A stretch of 64,000 nt of DNA from Acetobacteraceae bacterium (GCA_947474705.1 CANJJS010000012.1:1-64000), one strand, 5' to 3'. Positions 42,742-52,315 are shown, numbered from the stretch's first letter. Notes: generated from the letters alone by a model not told the origin. Translations and numbers: made by a program.

Positions 42742-42768
42742 AAAAGGCCGGCCACGCGGCCGGCCTCC
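42742..42768 (-). terminator. Terminator after the lytic transglycosylase gene
   Basis: GGCCGGCC inverted repeat (42746-42753 with 42758-42765) flanked by GAGG...TTTTC; on the minus strand the stem is followed by TTTTC. It lies 19 bases beyond the transglycosylase stop. Confidence 0.75.
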
Positions 42769-42786
42769 ACGTCGAAACCCTCGGAC

Positions 42787-43974
42787 CTACAGCGCTTTCG
42801 GTCCGCACACGGTCTTGCCCCGGTTGTCCTTCCGGCACGCCACCTGCTGGGCCTGTTTGGCACTGCGCGGCTTCGCGGCCGTCCGCGCCTGTGTCGTGTC
42901 GGTCCGCTGATAGTTGACATGCGTCGCATGCGGCCGCTTCGCGTGACGCGCCGTTACCGCTTCCGCCGCCACGGCACCGGAGATCAGATGCAATCTGCCA
43001 CCGCTGCGATGAACCGGCGGCGCGGGCGGCATCGCCATCGCCACCCGCGTCGGCTGTGCCTGAGCCTGCGCGATAACCGGCCGCTGCGGCACCGGCGCCG
43101 CGGCCGGCGCGGCCCATGCCACCGCGCGAGGCTGCGCCACGGCCGGCGCCGGCGTGTAAACCGGACGCGGCGGCTCGGACCAGGCGACCGCGCGAGGCGG
43201 CTGCACCGGCGCGGCGGCATACACCACGGGCGCGGGCGCCGGAGCGGTATAGGCCGGCGCGGTATAAGTCGGCGCCAGCGAGGCCATTTGCACCGACGGC
43301 ACCGACGCGCCGCCATACCCGTAACGAGGACCAGGCGGAATATGCAGCGGCAACTGATTCATCGCATACTGTTCCGCCGGCGAACGCACCCTGGGCGTCG
43401 CCCCGCGCAAATTCGGCCCGATGGCGGCGACATACTTCCGCGTCTCGTCCGGCAGACCGCGTTGATTGGCCAAATAGTCGTCGAGCCGGCTGGGACCCGC
43501 GTTGTACGCCGCCAGGAAGCCCGGCGCGCCATACATGTCGTACATCTCGCGCATATAGCCGACACCGGCGATGATGTTGTCGCGCGGATCGAACGGGTCG
43601 GGACCCAGATTGTACCGCGCGCGCAACTCCCGATACGTGCCGGGCATGACCTGCATCAGACCCATCGCCCCGGCGCTGGAGGTGATCAGGCGGCCGTTGC
43701 GATACAGATTGCCACCGGACTCCTGGCGCATCAGCGCGCGGATCCAGGTTTCCGGCATATCGAACTTGTTGGAAGCGTCCCGAATATACGGCCCCCAGGG
43801 ATCGCCGGGCGGACCGGGGATCGCATACCGGCCCCGGGCATTCTGCAAATACCGGGCGGTCTCGTCGCCAGAGCTGACACCGTACGGCCGACTCGCGCAG
43901 CCCGCCAAAATGGCGAGCCCAACGGCCCCCGAAAACACAGTGAATACGGCGTTACGCCAATGCGGTCGTCTCAT
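42787..43974 (-). CDS. Lytic murein transglycosylase, lipoprotein
   Basis: The 395-residue protein has a lipoprotein signal (LAILAGC, cysteine at about residue 26) and an SLT domain at about 60-180: RALMRQESGGNLYRNG with the catalytic glutamate, SSAGAMGLMQVMPGTYRELR, and YNAGPSRLDDYL. It cleaves the murein glycan with anhydro-ring formation. The C-terminal half is a long Pro/Ala-rich stretch, followed by a Cys pair (ACRKDNRGKTVCGPK) of unknown role. Outer-membrane anchoring is implied by the lipobox. It is divergent from the ABC exporter genes. Confidence 0.9.
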   Translation of the reverse strand: MRRPHWRNAVFTVFSGAVGLAILAGCASRPYGVSSGDETARYLQNARGRYAIPGPPGDPWGPYIRDASNKFDMPETWIRALMRQESGGNLYRNGRLITSSAGAMGLMQVMPGTYRELRARYNLGPDPFDPRDNIIAGVGYMREMYDMYGAPGFLAAYNAGPSRLDDYLANQRGLPDETRKYVAAIGPNLRGATPRVRSPAEQYAMNQLPLHIPPGPRYGYGGASVPSVQMASLAPTYTAPAYTAPAPAPVVYAAAPVQPPRAVAWSEPPRPVYTPAPAVAQPRAVAWAAPAAAPVPQRPVIAQAQAQPTRVAMAMPPAPPVHRSGGRLHLISGAVAAEAVTARHAKRPHATHVNYQRTDTTQARTAAKPRSAKQAQQVACRKDNRGKTVCGPKAL

Positions 43975-44267
43975 CCGCTACGAACTCCCTTACCTGGCCT
44001 GGCCAAAGGGCCCCGTTTGCACGGCCCGCGACGGGCAACGCCGCACCTCGCCGTCTCAGACAGACGGTCAGCATTCCTCGCCAATCCACTACCCGGAAGC
44101 GCGGTCCTTGGCAAGTCCGACGCGATCCGCGCGACCGGCCGAAAGAGTTGAACACGATCGCGCGCGCGGCGCAAACTCAGCCCCCCCAACCACGTGCGAC
44201 GCAAATCGACCGGTCACGCCCTGTTCCGGTTGCCCCCCCGATCGCGATGCGATACTGACCGCCAGAC

Positions 44268-44966
44268 ATGAAAGCCCCTCTGGACACGGCTTCGCGGACC
44301 GCGGACCTCGGACAATCGCCCATCCAGGAATTCTCCGCGGGCATGTCCCCGGCCGCGCGCCGGAACTTCGCGGCCATCGATATCCGCGACGGCCTGGCAC
44401 TCTGGCGCCTCGCCTGGTCCCTAGGCTGGATGGACATCCGCCTGCGCTACCGCGGCTCGGTCCTCGGCCCCTTCTGGCTCACCATCTCCACCGCCACCAT
44501 GGTCGCCGCCCTGGGCTTGTTATACTCCAGACTTTTCAACATGGAGCTGCGCGACTACCTGCCATTCCTGGCCCTGTCCCAGGTGCTCTGGACATTTCTC
44601 GCGACATTGGTCGGCGACTCCGGAACCGTCTTCACCGACGCCGAAGCCGTCATCCGCTCCGTCCGATTGCCCTTCTTCCTGTTCGCGGCCCGAATCCTGG
44701 TACGCAACGTGCTGGTGCTCGGACACAATATCGTCGTCGTCGCCGCCGTATTCGCGCTGCTCGGCGTATGGCCAGGCGCGCGCGCACTGGAAATCCTGCC
44801 CGCCCTTCCCCTGTGGATCGTCGACGCCCTCGCCCTCGCGCTGCTGCTGGGCGGCCATGCCCCACTCTCCGTCTGGGCCGGCGCCCTCGGCTTCAGCGCG
44901 ATCCTCTGCGCGACGTCGTGGATCTTCTTCGCCCGCGCCCGCGCCCGTATCGCGTTCTGGGTCTGA
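44268..44966 (+). CDS. ABC-2-type exporter permease, internally shortened
   Basis: The 232-residue membrane protein matches polysaccharide/O-antigen export permeases (KpsM/Wzm type): LAWSLGWMDIRLRYRGSVLGPFWLTISTATMVAALGLLYSRLFNM and the last helix ending FFARARARIAFWV. Family members have about 260-275 residues. Here ALLLG runs directly into GHAPLSVW, with no FCARFRD...PLLG block between them. That removes roughly 45-55 residues, including two helices, in frame. The partner ATPase follows after three bases and looks intact. Transport function is doubtful. Confidence 0.8.
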   Translation: MKAPLDTASRTADLGQSPIQEFSAGMSPAARRNFAAIDIRDGLALWRLAWSLGWMDIRLRYRGSVLGPFWLTISTATMVAALGLLYSRLFNMELRDYLPFLALSQVLWTFLATLVGDSGTVFTDAEAVIRSVRLPFFLFAARILVRNVLVLGHNIVVVAAVFALLGVWPGARALEILPALPLWIVDALALALLLGGHAPLSVWAGALGFSAILCATSWIFFARARARIAFWV

Positions 44967-44969
44967 CGC

Positions 44970-45740
44970 ATGACCTCCGGCGCTTCCATCGCGGTCGAGG
45001 ACGTCTCGCTCCTGTTCCCGCTTTATCACGGCAATGGCCGCAGCCTGAAAAGATTGCTGCTCGCCGCCGCCTCCGGCCGCCTCGCGGAAGACCAGCGCCG
45101 CCGTGTCGTTGTCCGCGCCCTCAGCGACATCGATTTCCGCCTCCAGGGCGGCGAACGTCTGGGCCTGATCGGATCCAACGGCGCGGGCAAAACCACATTG
45201 CTCCGCGTCCTCGCCGGCATTTACGAACCGGCGAAAGGCCGGGTCCGCGTCGAAGGCACGCTGAACGCCCTGCTCGATCCCAGCCTGGGCATGAACCACC
45301 TGCTGACGGGCCGCGAAAACATCGTGCTGCGCGGCCTCTACGCCGGACTGCCGCGCGCCCGGCTCGCGCGGCTCGAAGAAGAAGTCGTCGCATTCGCGGA
45401 ATTGTCGGAGTTCATCGACCTTCCCGTCCGCATCTACTCGGCGGGGATGATGGTACGGCTCGGCTTCGCCCTCGCCACCGCGATCCGGCCGAGAATCCTT
45501 CTGATGGACGAATGGTTCCTGGCCGGCGACAGCGCGTTTCTGGAAAAAGCCCGCCGCCGGGTCGAGGAAATGGTGCTCTCGGCGGATATCCTGGTCCTGT
45601 CGACGCACGACAACGAAACCATCCGCCGGTGGTGCACGCGGGTCTTGTGGCTCGAACAGGGCCGCATCGTCGCCGACGGCCCGCCGGACGAGGTGCTGGC
45701 CCGGTACGAGGCCGCGACCGCCGTGCCGAACGGCACCTGA
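44970..45740 (+). CDS. ABC exporter ATP-binding protein (KpsT/Wzt type)
   Basis: The 256-residue ATPase has Walker A GSNGAGKTT at 68-76, a YSAGMMVRLGFA signature (the LSGGQ-equivalent of this family), Walker B RILLMDEWFLAGD, and STHD with the switch His. The LLFPLYHGNGRSLKRLL insertion before the core is typical of KpsT/Wzt proteins exporting polysaccharide. Only the permease and ATPase are present; glycan synthesis genes are absent here. It is three bases from the shortened permease and surely co-transcribed. Confidence 0.92.
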   Translation: MTSGASIAVEDVSLLFPLYHGNGRSLKRLLLAAASGRLAEDQRRRVVVRALSDIDFRLQGGERLGLIGSNGAGKTTLLRVLAGIYEPAKGRVRVEGTLNALLDPSLGMNHLLTGRENIVLRGLYAGLPRARLARLEEEVVAFAELSEFIDLPVRIYSAGMMVRLGFALATAIRPRILLMDEWFLAGDSAFLEKARRRVEEMVLSADILVLSTHDNETIRRWCTRVLWLEQGRIVADGPPDEVLARYEAATAVPNGT

Positions 45741-45771
45741 CGCGCGGCCCGGCGAACGCCATATCGGAACG

Positions 45772-46641
45772 TCAAACCGGCACGTCGCCGAGCAAAATAA
45801 TCCGGCGCATGAAACGGCGCATCCCCTCCGGGTAATCGCCGTTCGCCTTGTGAATTAAACACCGGTTGTCCCAGATCGTCAGATCGCCCTTGCGCCATTT
45901 ATGACGGTAGACAAATCGCGGCTGGATCGCATGCGCGGTCAGTTCGTCGATCAGGCGATGGCCTTCCGCCCGGTCCATCCCGACGATGCCGTCCATCCGG
46001 TTGCGGCTGATATACAGCGACCTTCGGCCCGTATCGGGATGCGTGCGCACCACGGGATGCACGGACGGCACCGCCGCGGCACGGACATCGGGCGCCAGCG
46101 ATCGCACCCGGCCGATTCCCTCGCGGTCGGGTTTCATCATGTGCACGGCCTTCAAACCCGCCAGCCGGTGTTTCGTCGCCTCGGGCAAGGCATCGTAAGC
46201 GTCGTAAAGGTTGGCGAATTCCGTATCGCCGCCAACCTCCGGCACCTCCACCCCATACAGCGCCGTCAGCGCGGACGGCGCGCTTCGAAAGCTGTCGTCG
46301 GTGTGCCAGGTCGCGCCAACCACCAGACGCCCGCCGTCGCCCTGGGTGTCCCGATCGCCGCTGGAAATGGTCGTGACTTCCGGAAAACCCTCGACATGCG
46401 GGATATAAGGCCGGATTTCCGGCTCCCCGAACATACGCATCGTGGCGAGGAATTCGGCCGGACCGATGTCCTGGCCGCGGATGCACAACACCTGACGGTC
46501 GAGCAACGCCTGACGCAGACGCGCGAACATCCCGGGCGCCAGCGTCCCGCGCAGATCGATGCCTTCCACGGCCACGCCCAGACGCGGCGACAGGTCCGAG
46601 AAAACAGGCGTGGCCGGGCGGCCGGTCAGCGTGCTGGACAT
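45772..46641 (-). CDS. TauD/TfdA-family 2-oxoglutarate dioxygenase
   Basis: The 289-residue Fe(II)/2-oxoglutarate dioxygenase has TWHTDDSF (His-x-Asp), NRCLIHKA for the distal His, and RRFMRRI with the cosubstrate-binding Arg. The N-terminal SPRLGVAVEGIDLRG is typical. It differs from the enzyme at 34.3 kb through most of its length. GGGAG precedes the chosen ATG; the nine-codon longer frame lacks one. It is convergent with the ABC exporter genes and 34 bases downstream of the TPR-like gene. Substrate unknown. Confidence 0.92.
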   Translation of the reverse strand: MSSTLTGRPATPVFSDLSPRLGVAVEGIDLRGTLAPGMFARLRQALLDRQVLCIRGQDIGPAEFLATMRMFGEPEIRPYIPHVEGFPEVTTISSGDRDTQGDGGRLVVGATWHTDDSFRSAPSALTALYGVEVPEVGGDTEFANLYDAYDALPEATKHRLAGLKAVHMMKPDREGIGRVRSLAPDVRAAAVPSVHPVVRTHPDTGRRSLYISRNRMDGIVGMDRAEGHRLIDELTAHAIQPRFVYRHKWRKGDLTIWDNRCLIHKANGDYPEGMRRFMRRIILLGDVPV

Positions 46642-46675
46642 CGCGTTCTCCCACAGGTCCGAAGGCACAGGAGTG

Positions 46676-47467
46676 TCACCGTTTCAGGATTCCCGCCAGC
46701 TTGCCGGGCGGACCGGTTTCCGGTTTGGCGTCCCCGCGCAGAATGTCCATGACCTTGGCACGCACCGTGTCGTAGTCGGGCTCTCCAACGAAATACTTGT
46801 ACACGGAGGTGGTCAGCGTGCCGTCGTCGCCCCGCTCCACGAGATCGAGGTGAAACAGCGGCTTGTCGTCGGCCAGCAGCGCCGTGCCTTGCCAGTTCTG
46901 AGTCGTCAGCAAATCGGTGCGGAGCAACAGGCCGAGGTGCGGGTTCGCCCATGGATCGCCCGGAGAAAATAAATAGCGGATGAAGTCGAGCCCATTGCGC
47001 TGGAAATACTCCAACACTCTGATCTCGCCGCCCGGCACCGCGATGCGGTCGCGCTCAATATCGCTCTTACCGGGGATCCTGGGCCGGGGCAGGGGCCCGA
47101 TCTCGAACCGTAACCGATCCAAAACCTCGTCCCGCCGCGCGCGATCGCCCTGCGCCTGCGTCACGATCGCCAGCAGTTCGAGGTCCGCGATCCGAATGCC
47201 TGGCGCCCTCGCCAGACGCTCCAATCGCCCGCGCGCGAGGTTCGGTTGTCCCAGACGAAACTCCCGCAGCGCGGCGAGCGACAGGACCTCCGGATCGTCC
47301 GGCGACTGGGCCAGCAGACGATCGATGGCGGCGGCGGCACCAGCGGTCTCGCGCCGCTCCAGCGCGGCGCGGAGCGCGCTTAATTGCGCTGGATCGGCGG
47401 CGATGGCGAAGCCCGGGACGATCGGGACCAATAGCGAAAGGACGCGGGCGAAGCGGGAAAAAGACAT
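46676..47467 (-). CDS. Exported TPR-like protein of unknown function
   Basis: The 263-residue protein has a signal peptide (about residues 1-23, AIA/ADPAQ) and a helical repeat region (about 25-120) with TPR-like helix pairs such as DPEVLSLAALREFRLGQPNLARGRLERL. A separate C-terminal part follows: YLFSPGDPWANPHLGLLLRTDLLTTQNWQGTALL. I do not recognise the latter. I start at the ATG at 47467, though the Shine-Dalgarno is poor; a TTG at 47488 is an alternative. It is in the same direction as the TauD gene. Confidence 0.65.
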   Translation of the reverse strand: MSFSRFARVLSLLVPIVPGFAIAADPAQLSALRAALERRETAGAAAAIDRLLAQSPDDPEVLSLAALREFRLGQPNLARGRLERLARAPGIRIADLELLAIVTQAQGDRARRDEVLDRLRFEIGPLPRPRIPGKSDIERDRIAVPGGEIRVLEYFQRNGLDFIRYLFSPGDPWANPHLGLLLRTDLLTTQNWQGTALLADDKPLFHLDLVERGDDGTLTTSVYKYFVGEPDYDTVRAKVMDILRGDAKPETGPPGKLAGILKR

Positions 47468-47570
47468 GCTGAAATCCAGTTCGATCAATGCGATGTCGCA
47501 CGATATGCCCCGCGGCCCGGCCTGGTTTCAAGTGAAATTGACCCCGGAGCGTTCACCCCGCCGGGATCGG

Positions 47571-48335
47571 CTACATCGCGATTGAAAAACCGCCATCGAC
47601 CGGAATCGCCGTGCCGGTCACGAAATCCGACGCGGCGGACGCCAGGAAGGCCGCGACGCCGGACATGTCCCGCGGGTTGCCCCAACGCCCCTGAGGCGTG
47701 CGCTTTTCGACACTGTCATGCAGGCCATTCACCTGCTGGCGCGCCCGCTTCGTCAGATCCGTATCGATCCAGCCCGGCAAGACCGCGTTGACCTGGATAT
47801 TGTCGCCCGCCCATGCGGTCGCCAGCGCGCGGGTCATCTGCACGATGCCGCCCTTGGAACTCGCGTACGGTGTCGCGTACGGCGCGCCAAACAGCGACAT
47901 CATCGACCCGATATTGATCATTTTGCCGCCCCCGATTTTCTTCATCGCGGGATAAGCGGCCTGCGAACACAAAAACGCGCTTGTCAGGTTGGTGTCGATG
48001 ACCTGATGCCACTCTTCCTCGGTGAAGTCCTGCGGCATTTTGCGAATCGAGGTCCCGGCGTTGTTGACGAGAATATCGACGCGCCCGAACAGCCGTTCCG
48101 CCGTTTCGATCATCGCCGCGCATTCGGCCTTCTTCGTCACATCGGCCACGATGAATTCCGCTTCCACGCCCAGGCCGCGCAACGCGGCGAGCGCGGCTTT
48201 GGCCTTCTCGGCGTCGCGCCCGGAAATCGCGATACGGGCGCCGAGCGAGGCAATGCCCTCCGCCATGCCCAGACCGATGCCGCCATTGCCGCCGGTGATC
48301 ACCGCGACCTTGCCGGTCAGATCGAACAGATTCAT
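47571..48335 (-). CDS. SDR-family oxidoreductase (gluconate 5-dehydrogenase-like)
   Basis: The 254-residue SDR has a complete active site: TGGNGGIG at 14-21, NNAGTSIRKMP, INIGSM with the serine and YASSKGGI giving YxxxK, plus the dimerising DFVTGTAIPVDGG. The pattern is close to 5-keto-D-gluconate/2-deoxygluconate dehydrogenase relatives, but the substrate cannot be fixed. GGGGAG precedes the ATG at MNLFDL. It stands alone, divergent from the solute-binding protein gene. Confidence 0.9.
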   Translation of the reverse strand: MNLFDLTGKVAVITGGNGGIGLGMAEGIASLGARIAISGRDAEKAKAALAALRGLGVEAEFIVADVTKKAECAAMIETAERLFGRVDILVNNAGTSIRKMPQDFTEEEWHQVIDTNLTSAFLCSQAAYPAMKKIGGGKMINIGSMMSLFGAPYATPYASSKGGIVQMTRALATAWAGDNIQVNAVLPGWIDTDLTKRARQQVNGLHDSVEKRTPQGRWGNPRDMSGVAAFLASAASDFVTGTAIPVDGGFSIAM

Positions 48336-48528
48336 CCCGAACTCCCCTTGTGTTTCCCCGGCCGGCGTACCGTCCGGCGCATCCCGGTGCAAGGGCACCT
48401 GCTACCGCCGCCGGTCCTGGGCGTGAAGCTGACAGGCTGGTCCGCGGATTGGCGGGGGGCGGTCCAGGGCTCGCGCCCGCGATGCGGGCGGGGTAGAAGA
48501 TCGGGGCAGGATCGAAGGAGTTTTGGAC

Positions 48529-50115
48529 ATGCGCATGCGCACCGCGTTTCTCGCGACAGGCCTGTTCGCCGCGATGTCGCTACCGGCCACGGCCGAAAAG
48601 CCCGCCGCGCCGGCGAAATTGTCGATCGTCGTCGGCGGCGCGTTCACCTCGATGGACCCGCATTATCACAATCTCGGACCGAATAACGCCCTGACCAACT
48701 ATGTGTTCGAGCCATTGATTCGGTTCGACCCGAAGTTTCAGCCGGAACCCGCGCTGGCGGTGTCCTGGAAAGCCCTCGACGCCAAGACCTGGGAATTGAA
48801 ATTGCGGCAGGGCGTGACCTTCCACGATGGATCGCCCTTCACCGCCGACGACGTCGTGTTTTCCTTCGCGCGCATTCCCACGCTGCTGAACAGCCCGTCG
48901 AGTTTCATCTACGCGGTGAAGCCGGTCGCGCGGACGGAAGTGATCGACCCGCACACCATCCGCCTGCACACCACGATCCCCGTGCCGCTGATGCCGTATA
49001 ACCTGACGGGCGTCGCGATCGTGTCGAAGGCGCGCGAAACCGGCATGACCACGGCGTCGTTCAATGCCCTGCAATCGGCGATCGGAACCGGTCCCTATCG
49101 CGTCTCGGCCTTCGCCCTTGGCGAGCAGGCGACGTTCCAGAGAAACGAGTCCTGGTGGGGTGGCAAGCCGCACTGGGCCACCGTCAACTACCGCCTGATC
49201 TCGGACAACGCCGCCCGCATCGCGACGCTGCGCGCGGGCGAGGCGGATATCGTCGATCAGGTCCCCACCCGCGATGTCGCCGACCTCCGCGCCAATCCGA
49301 AACTCGATATCGTCGCGATCCCCGGCCAGCGGCTGATTTATCTGTCGCCCGACGCGGCGCGCGCCTCGACGCCCTTCGCGTTCGACACCAGCGGCAAGTC
49401 CCTGGAGACCAATCCGCTGCGCGATCCCCGCGTGCGCCGCGCCCTATCCGTCGCGATCAACCGGGACGGGATCAGGGACCGGATCATGGATGGGTTCGCC
49501 GCGCCGACCGGACAGTTGATGCCGGCGGGGCTGAGCGGCCACGACCCGGCGATCCCGCCCGACCCCTACGATCCCGAGCACGCGAAAAAACTGCTGGCCG
49601 ACGCGGGCTTCCCCTCCGGGTTCGGCCTGACACTGCACGGACCGAACAATCGGTATGTCAACGACAGCAAATTGCTGGAGGCGGTGGCCCAGATGTGGGC
49701 CCGCATCGGGGTAAAAACCACCGTTGACGCGATGCCCGCCGCGACGTTCTTCAGCCGCGCGCTCCGCGCCGAATTCACGATACGGCTGACCGGCTGGGCG
49801 TCCGACACCGGGGAAGCCAGCAGCAATCTCTCCGAGTTGATCGCGACATCGGATCCCGGCAAGGGCCGGGGCGCCGTGTTCCTGCCGGATCATTACTCCA
49901 ATCCCAAAGTCGATACGATCATCGAACAGGCGCTGGCGACGATCGACGTCGAAAAGCGCGAAACCTTGTACCGGGAGGCGCAGCGCCTGGCGATGCCGGA
50001 CATGCCGATCATTCCGCTGCACCATCAGGTCAATATCTGGGCCGTGCGCAAAGGTCTGACGTTCCGCGCGCGGATGCAGGAGCGGACCTTCGCCTGGGAT
50101 GTCGATCCGAATTAG
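48529..50115 (+). CDS. ABC transporter solute-binding protein (family 5)
   Basis: The 528-residue exported protein has a signal peptide (about residues 1-23) and the family 5 extracellular solute-binding fold: LVTWKALDAKTWEL-like WELKLRQGVTFHDGSPFTADDVVFSF near residue 80, GTGPYRV, NESWWGGKP and RRALSVAINRDGIRD. It binds a di/oligopeptide, nickel or sugar-like ligand in the periplasm. GAAGGAG precedes the ATG; a TTG two codons earlier is weaker. No permease or ATPase genes follow, so it is an orphan. The complete dpp-type operon at 59-64 kb has its own binding protein. Confidence 0.92.
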   Translation: MRMRTAFLATGLFAAMSLPATAEKPAAPAKLSIVVGGAFTSMDPHYHNLGPNNALTNYVFEPLIRFDPKFQPEPALAVSWKALDAKTWELKLRQGVTFHDGSPFTADDVVFSFARIPTLLNSPSSFIYAVKPVARTEVIDPHTIRLHTTIPVPLMPYNLTGVAIVSKARETGMTTASFNALQSAIGTGPYRVSAFALGEQATFQRNESWWGGKPHWATVNYRLISDNAARIATLRAGEADIVDQVPTRDVADLRANPKLDIVAIPGQRLIYLSPDAARASTPFAFDTSGKSLETNPLRDPRVRRALSVAINRDGIRDRIMDGFAAPTGQLMPAGLSGHDPAIPPDPYDPEHAKKLLADAGFPSGFGLTLHGPNNRYVNDSKLLEAVAQMWARIGVKTTVDAMPAATFFSRALRAEFTIRLTGWASDTGEASSNLSELIATSDPGKGRGAVFLPDHYSNPKVDTIIEQALATIDVEKRETLYREAQRLAMPDMPIIPLHHQVNIWAVRKGLTFRARMQERTFAWDVDPN

Positions 50116-50133
50116 GATCGATCCGGAATCCGG

Positions 50134-50158
50134 CGCGCGGCGGTTTCCCCGCCGCGCG
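50134..50158 (+). terminator. Hairpin after the solute-binding protein gene
   Basis: CGCGCGGCGG pairs with CCGCCGCGCG around TTTCC, 18 bases past the stop. No T run follows, so termination is likely weak or Rho-aided. Confidence 0.5.
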
Positions 50159-50378
50159 TCCGGCCGCCGCCGCATCGGCCTGACCTGTCTGTTCTCACCC
50201 CCGTTCGCGAAAAACCCAGTCATCGCCCCACCTCCCGCCGCATGGCCCTCGCGGTATGGGTAGAATCCGAGACTACCCCGGCACGCGAAATTCGAGCCCA
50301 GTGTCCCCGCCACCGAAGGCTTTCGCGCCACGCCAGACACAGGCCGCGAGAACCGGGCCGTGGGCAAGGGAGACTCTC

Positions 50379-50696
50379 ATGGACCATTCGTACACCGGTA
50401 TCTCGACACACGGCGATGTCCGGTTCTTGTTCCTCGACCGCGTCGTGTCCCATCGCCTCCCCGGGCGCGCGACGTTCGGCGATGTGGCACAGGCCGTGCG
50501 CACCCAAAACCACGGCATGCCGATCGCCATCGACATCGCGATGGACCGGAACCAGGCGCCCCGCCCGCTCCCGGAATTCCTCCCGGCCGGCTTCATGTTT
50601 CAGGACGATCCGGCCACGGCGTTCGAGGACCTCTCCGGCATGGTGCCCCTCCGCACGACATACCCTCGCGCGACACCGCCCCGCGCGTACGCCTGA
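50379..50696 (+). CDS. Small hypothetical protein linked to oleate hydratase
   Basis: The 105-residue protein starts MDHSYTGISTHGDVRFLFLD and has no signal peptide or clear membrane segment; the composition is mixed with a Pro-rich end. AAGGGAG lies upstream of the ATG. It ends 20 bases before the oleate-hydratase-like gene and points the same way, so both are probably on one transcript. I recognise no family. It may be an accessory or regulatory factor; that is inference from position. Confidence 0.6.
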   Translation: MDHSYTGISTHGDVRFLFLDRVVSHRLPGRATFGDVAQAVRTQNHGMPIAIDIAMDRNQAPRPLPEFLPAGFMFQDDPATAFEDLSGMVPLRTTYPRATPPRAYA

Positions 50697-50716
50697 TCGC
50701 AACCGGAGCACCCGCC

Positions 50717-52315
50717 ATGGCGATTCACGACTTTCAACGTAACAACACCAAGGTCTGGCTGGTTGGCGGCGGGATCGCCTCTCTCGCCGCCGCCGCGTTC
50801 CTGATCCGGGACGGCGGCATCCCGGGACACCGGATTTCGATCGTCGAGGAACTGGACAAACTCGGCGGCAGTCTCGACGGGTCCGGAACCGCGGTGGACG
50901 GTTATGTCCTGCGCGGCGGCCGCATGCTGGAAAGTAAATATCTCTGCACCTTCGAATTGTTCGACTCCATCCCCGCGCTGGATGGCACACGCTCCGTCAC
51001 CGCGGAAATCTTCGCGTGGAACGAGGCGATTAAAACCAACTCCAAGGCCCGCCTCGCCAGGAACGGCGTGCGCGAAACCGCCCCGGCGTTCGGCCTGACC
51101 GAAATGGACATCCTCACCATCGAACGCCTCGCCATCGAGCCCGAATTCATGCTTGGCGCCACCCGCATTTCGGATCATTTCGATCCCGCGTTCTTCCGGA
51201 CGAATTTCTGGTTCATGTGGTGCACGACCTTCGCGTTCCAGCCCTGGCACGGCGCGGTCGAGTTCAAACGCTATCTCGTGCGTTTCGCGCATATGGTCGA
51301 TGGCTTCAGCCGTCTGAACGGGATCATGCGAACGGTGTACAATCAGTACGATTCGATGGTGCGGCCGTTGCACAAATTTCTCGCGGAACGCGGCGTCGGG
51401 TTCGAAATGAACACGCGGGTCACGAACCTCGAAATGATCGAAACCGGGGGGAAGACACGCGTCGTGGCGATCCGCCGCCAAACCGGCGGCCAAACCCGCG
51501 ACACACTGGTCGGACCGGACGATCTGGTCGTGGTCACACTGGGGTCGATGACGGAATCTTCCAGTCTCGGCACCATGACCACCCCCCCATCCCCCCACAT
51601 CCGCGACACCGGCGGCGCCTGGGCTTTATGGAAAACACTCGCCGCCGGACGTCCCTCTTTCGGAAAACCTGGCGTTTTCGCGGATCATGTCGACGAATCG
51701 AAATGGGTTTCCTTTACCGCGACGATGCACGGGACCGATCTGCCACGCATCATCCGCGAATTCACGGGAAACGCACCGGGCGAGGGCGGCCTGATCACCT
51801 TCCCGAATTCCGGCTGGCTCGCCTCGATCGTCATGCCGCGCCAGCCGCATTTCATCGGCCAGCCCGACGATGTCGCGGTGCTCTGGGGATACGGACTCTC
51901 GGTCGACGCGATCGGGACTTTCGTGAAAAAACCGATGTCGGCCTGCGATGGAACGGAGATCCTGACGGAAATCCTCGGACATCTCGGCATCCAGAAGGAG
52001 GCCGCGAAAATCCTCGAAACAACGATCTGCATCCCCTGCATGATGCCATATATCACCAGCCAGTTCCTGCCGCGGTCGCAAGGCGACCGTCCCCAGGTCG
52101 TGCCGGAGGGCTTCGAGAACCTCGCGTTCGTCGGACAATTCTGCGAATTGCCGGACGACGTGGTGTTCACCGTCGAATACTCGATCCGATCGGCCCAGAC
52201 CGCCGTCCACTTGCTGCCGGGCCTGCAACGGGAACCGCCGCCGGTTTACAAAGGGACTTTCGATCCGCGCGTGCTGTTCAAGGCATTCATGGCGCTGCAC
52301 GACATGCACGCCTGA
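50717..52315 (+). CDS. Oleate hydratase-like flavoprotein
   Basis: The 532-residue FAD protein has VWLVGGGIASLAAAAFLIRD at its N-terminus (dinucleotide-binding glycine motif), SIVEELDKLGGSLDGSG, and the OhyA-type block YVLRGGRMLESKYLCTFELFD. The W-x-M-W-x-T-T-F-A-F block and the late ENLAFVGQFCELPDDVVFTVEYSIRSAQTAV are also oleate-hydratase hallmarks. Such enzymes hydrate cis-9 double bonds of unsaturated fatty acids, giving 10-hydroxystearate. Proteobacterial copies are sporadic. The upstream 105-residue gene is probably co-transcribed. A palindromic repeat follows. Confidence 0.9.
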   Translation: MAIHDFQRNNTKVWLVGGGIASLAAAAFLIRDGGIPGHRISIVEELDKLGGSLDGSGTAVDGYVLRGGRMLESKYLCTFELFDSIPALDGTRSVTAEIFAWNEAIKTNSKARLARNGVRETAPAFGLTEMDILTIERLAIEPEFMLGATRISDHFDPAFFRTNFWFMWCTTFAFQPWHGAVEFKRYLVRFAHMVDGFSRLNGIMRTVYNQYDSMVRPLHKFLAERGVGFEMNTRVTNLEMIETGGKTRVVAIRRQTGGQTRDTLVGPDDLVVVTLGSMTESSSLGTMTTPPSPHIRDTGGAWALWKTLAAGRPSFGKPGVFADHVDESKWVSFTATMHGTDLPRIIREFTGNAPGEGGLITFPNSGWLASIVMPRQPHFIGQPDDVAVLWGYGLSVDAIGTFVKKPMSACDGTEILTEILGHLGIQKEAAKILETTICIPCMMPYITSQFLPRSQGDRPQVVPEGFENLAFVGQFCELPDDVVFTVEYSIRSAQTAVHLLPGLQREPPPVYKGTFDPRVLFKAFMALHDMHA

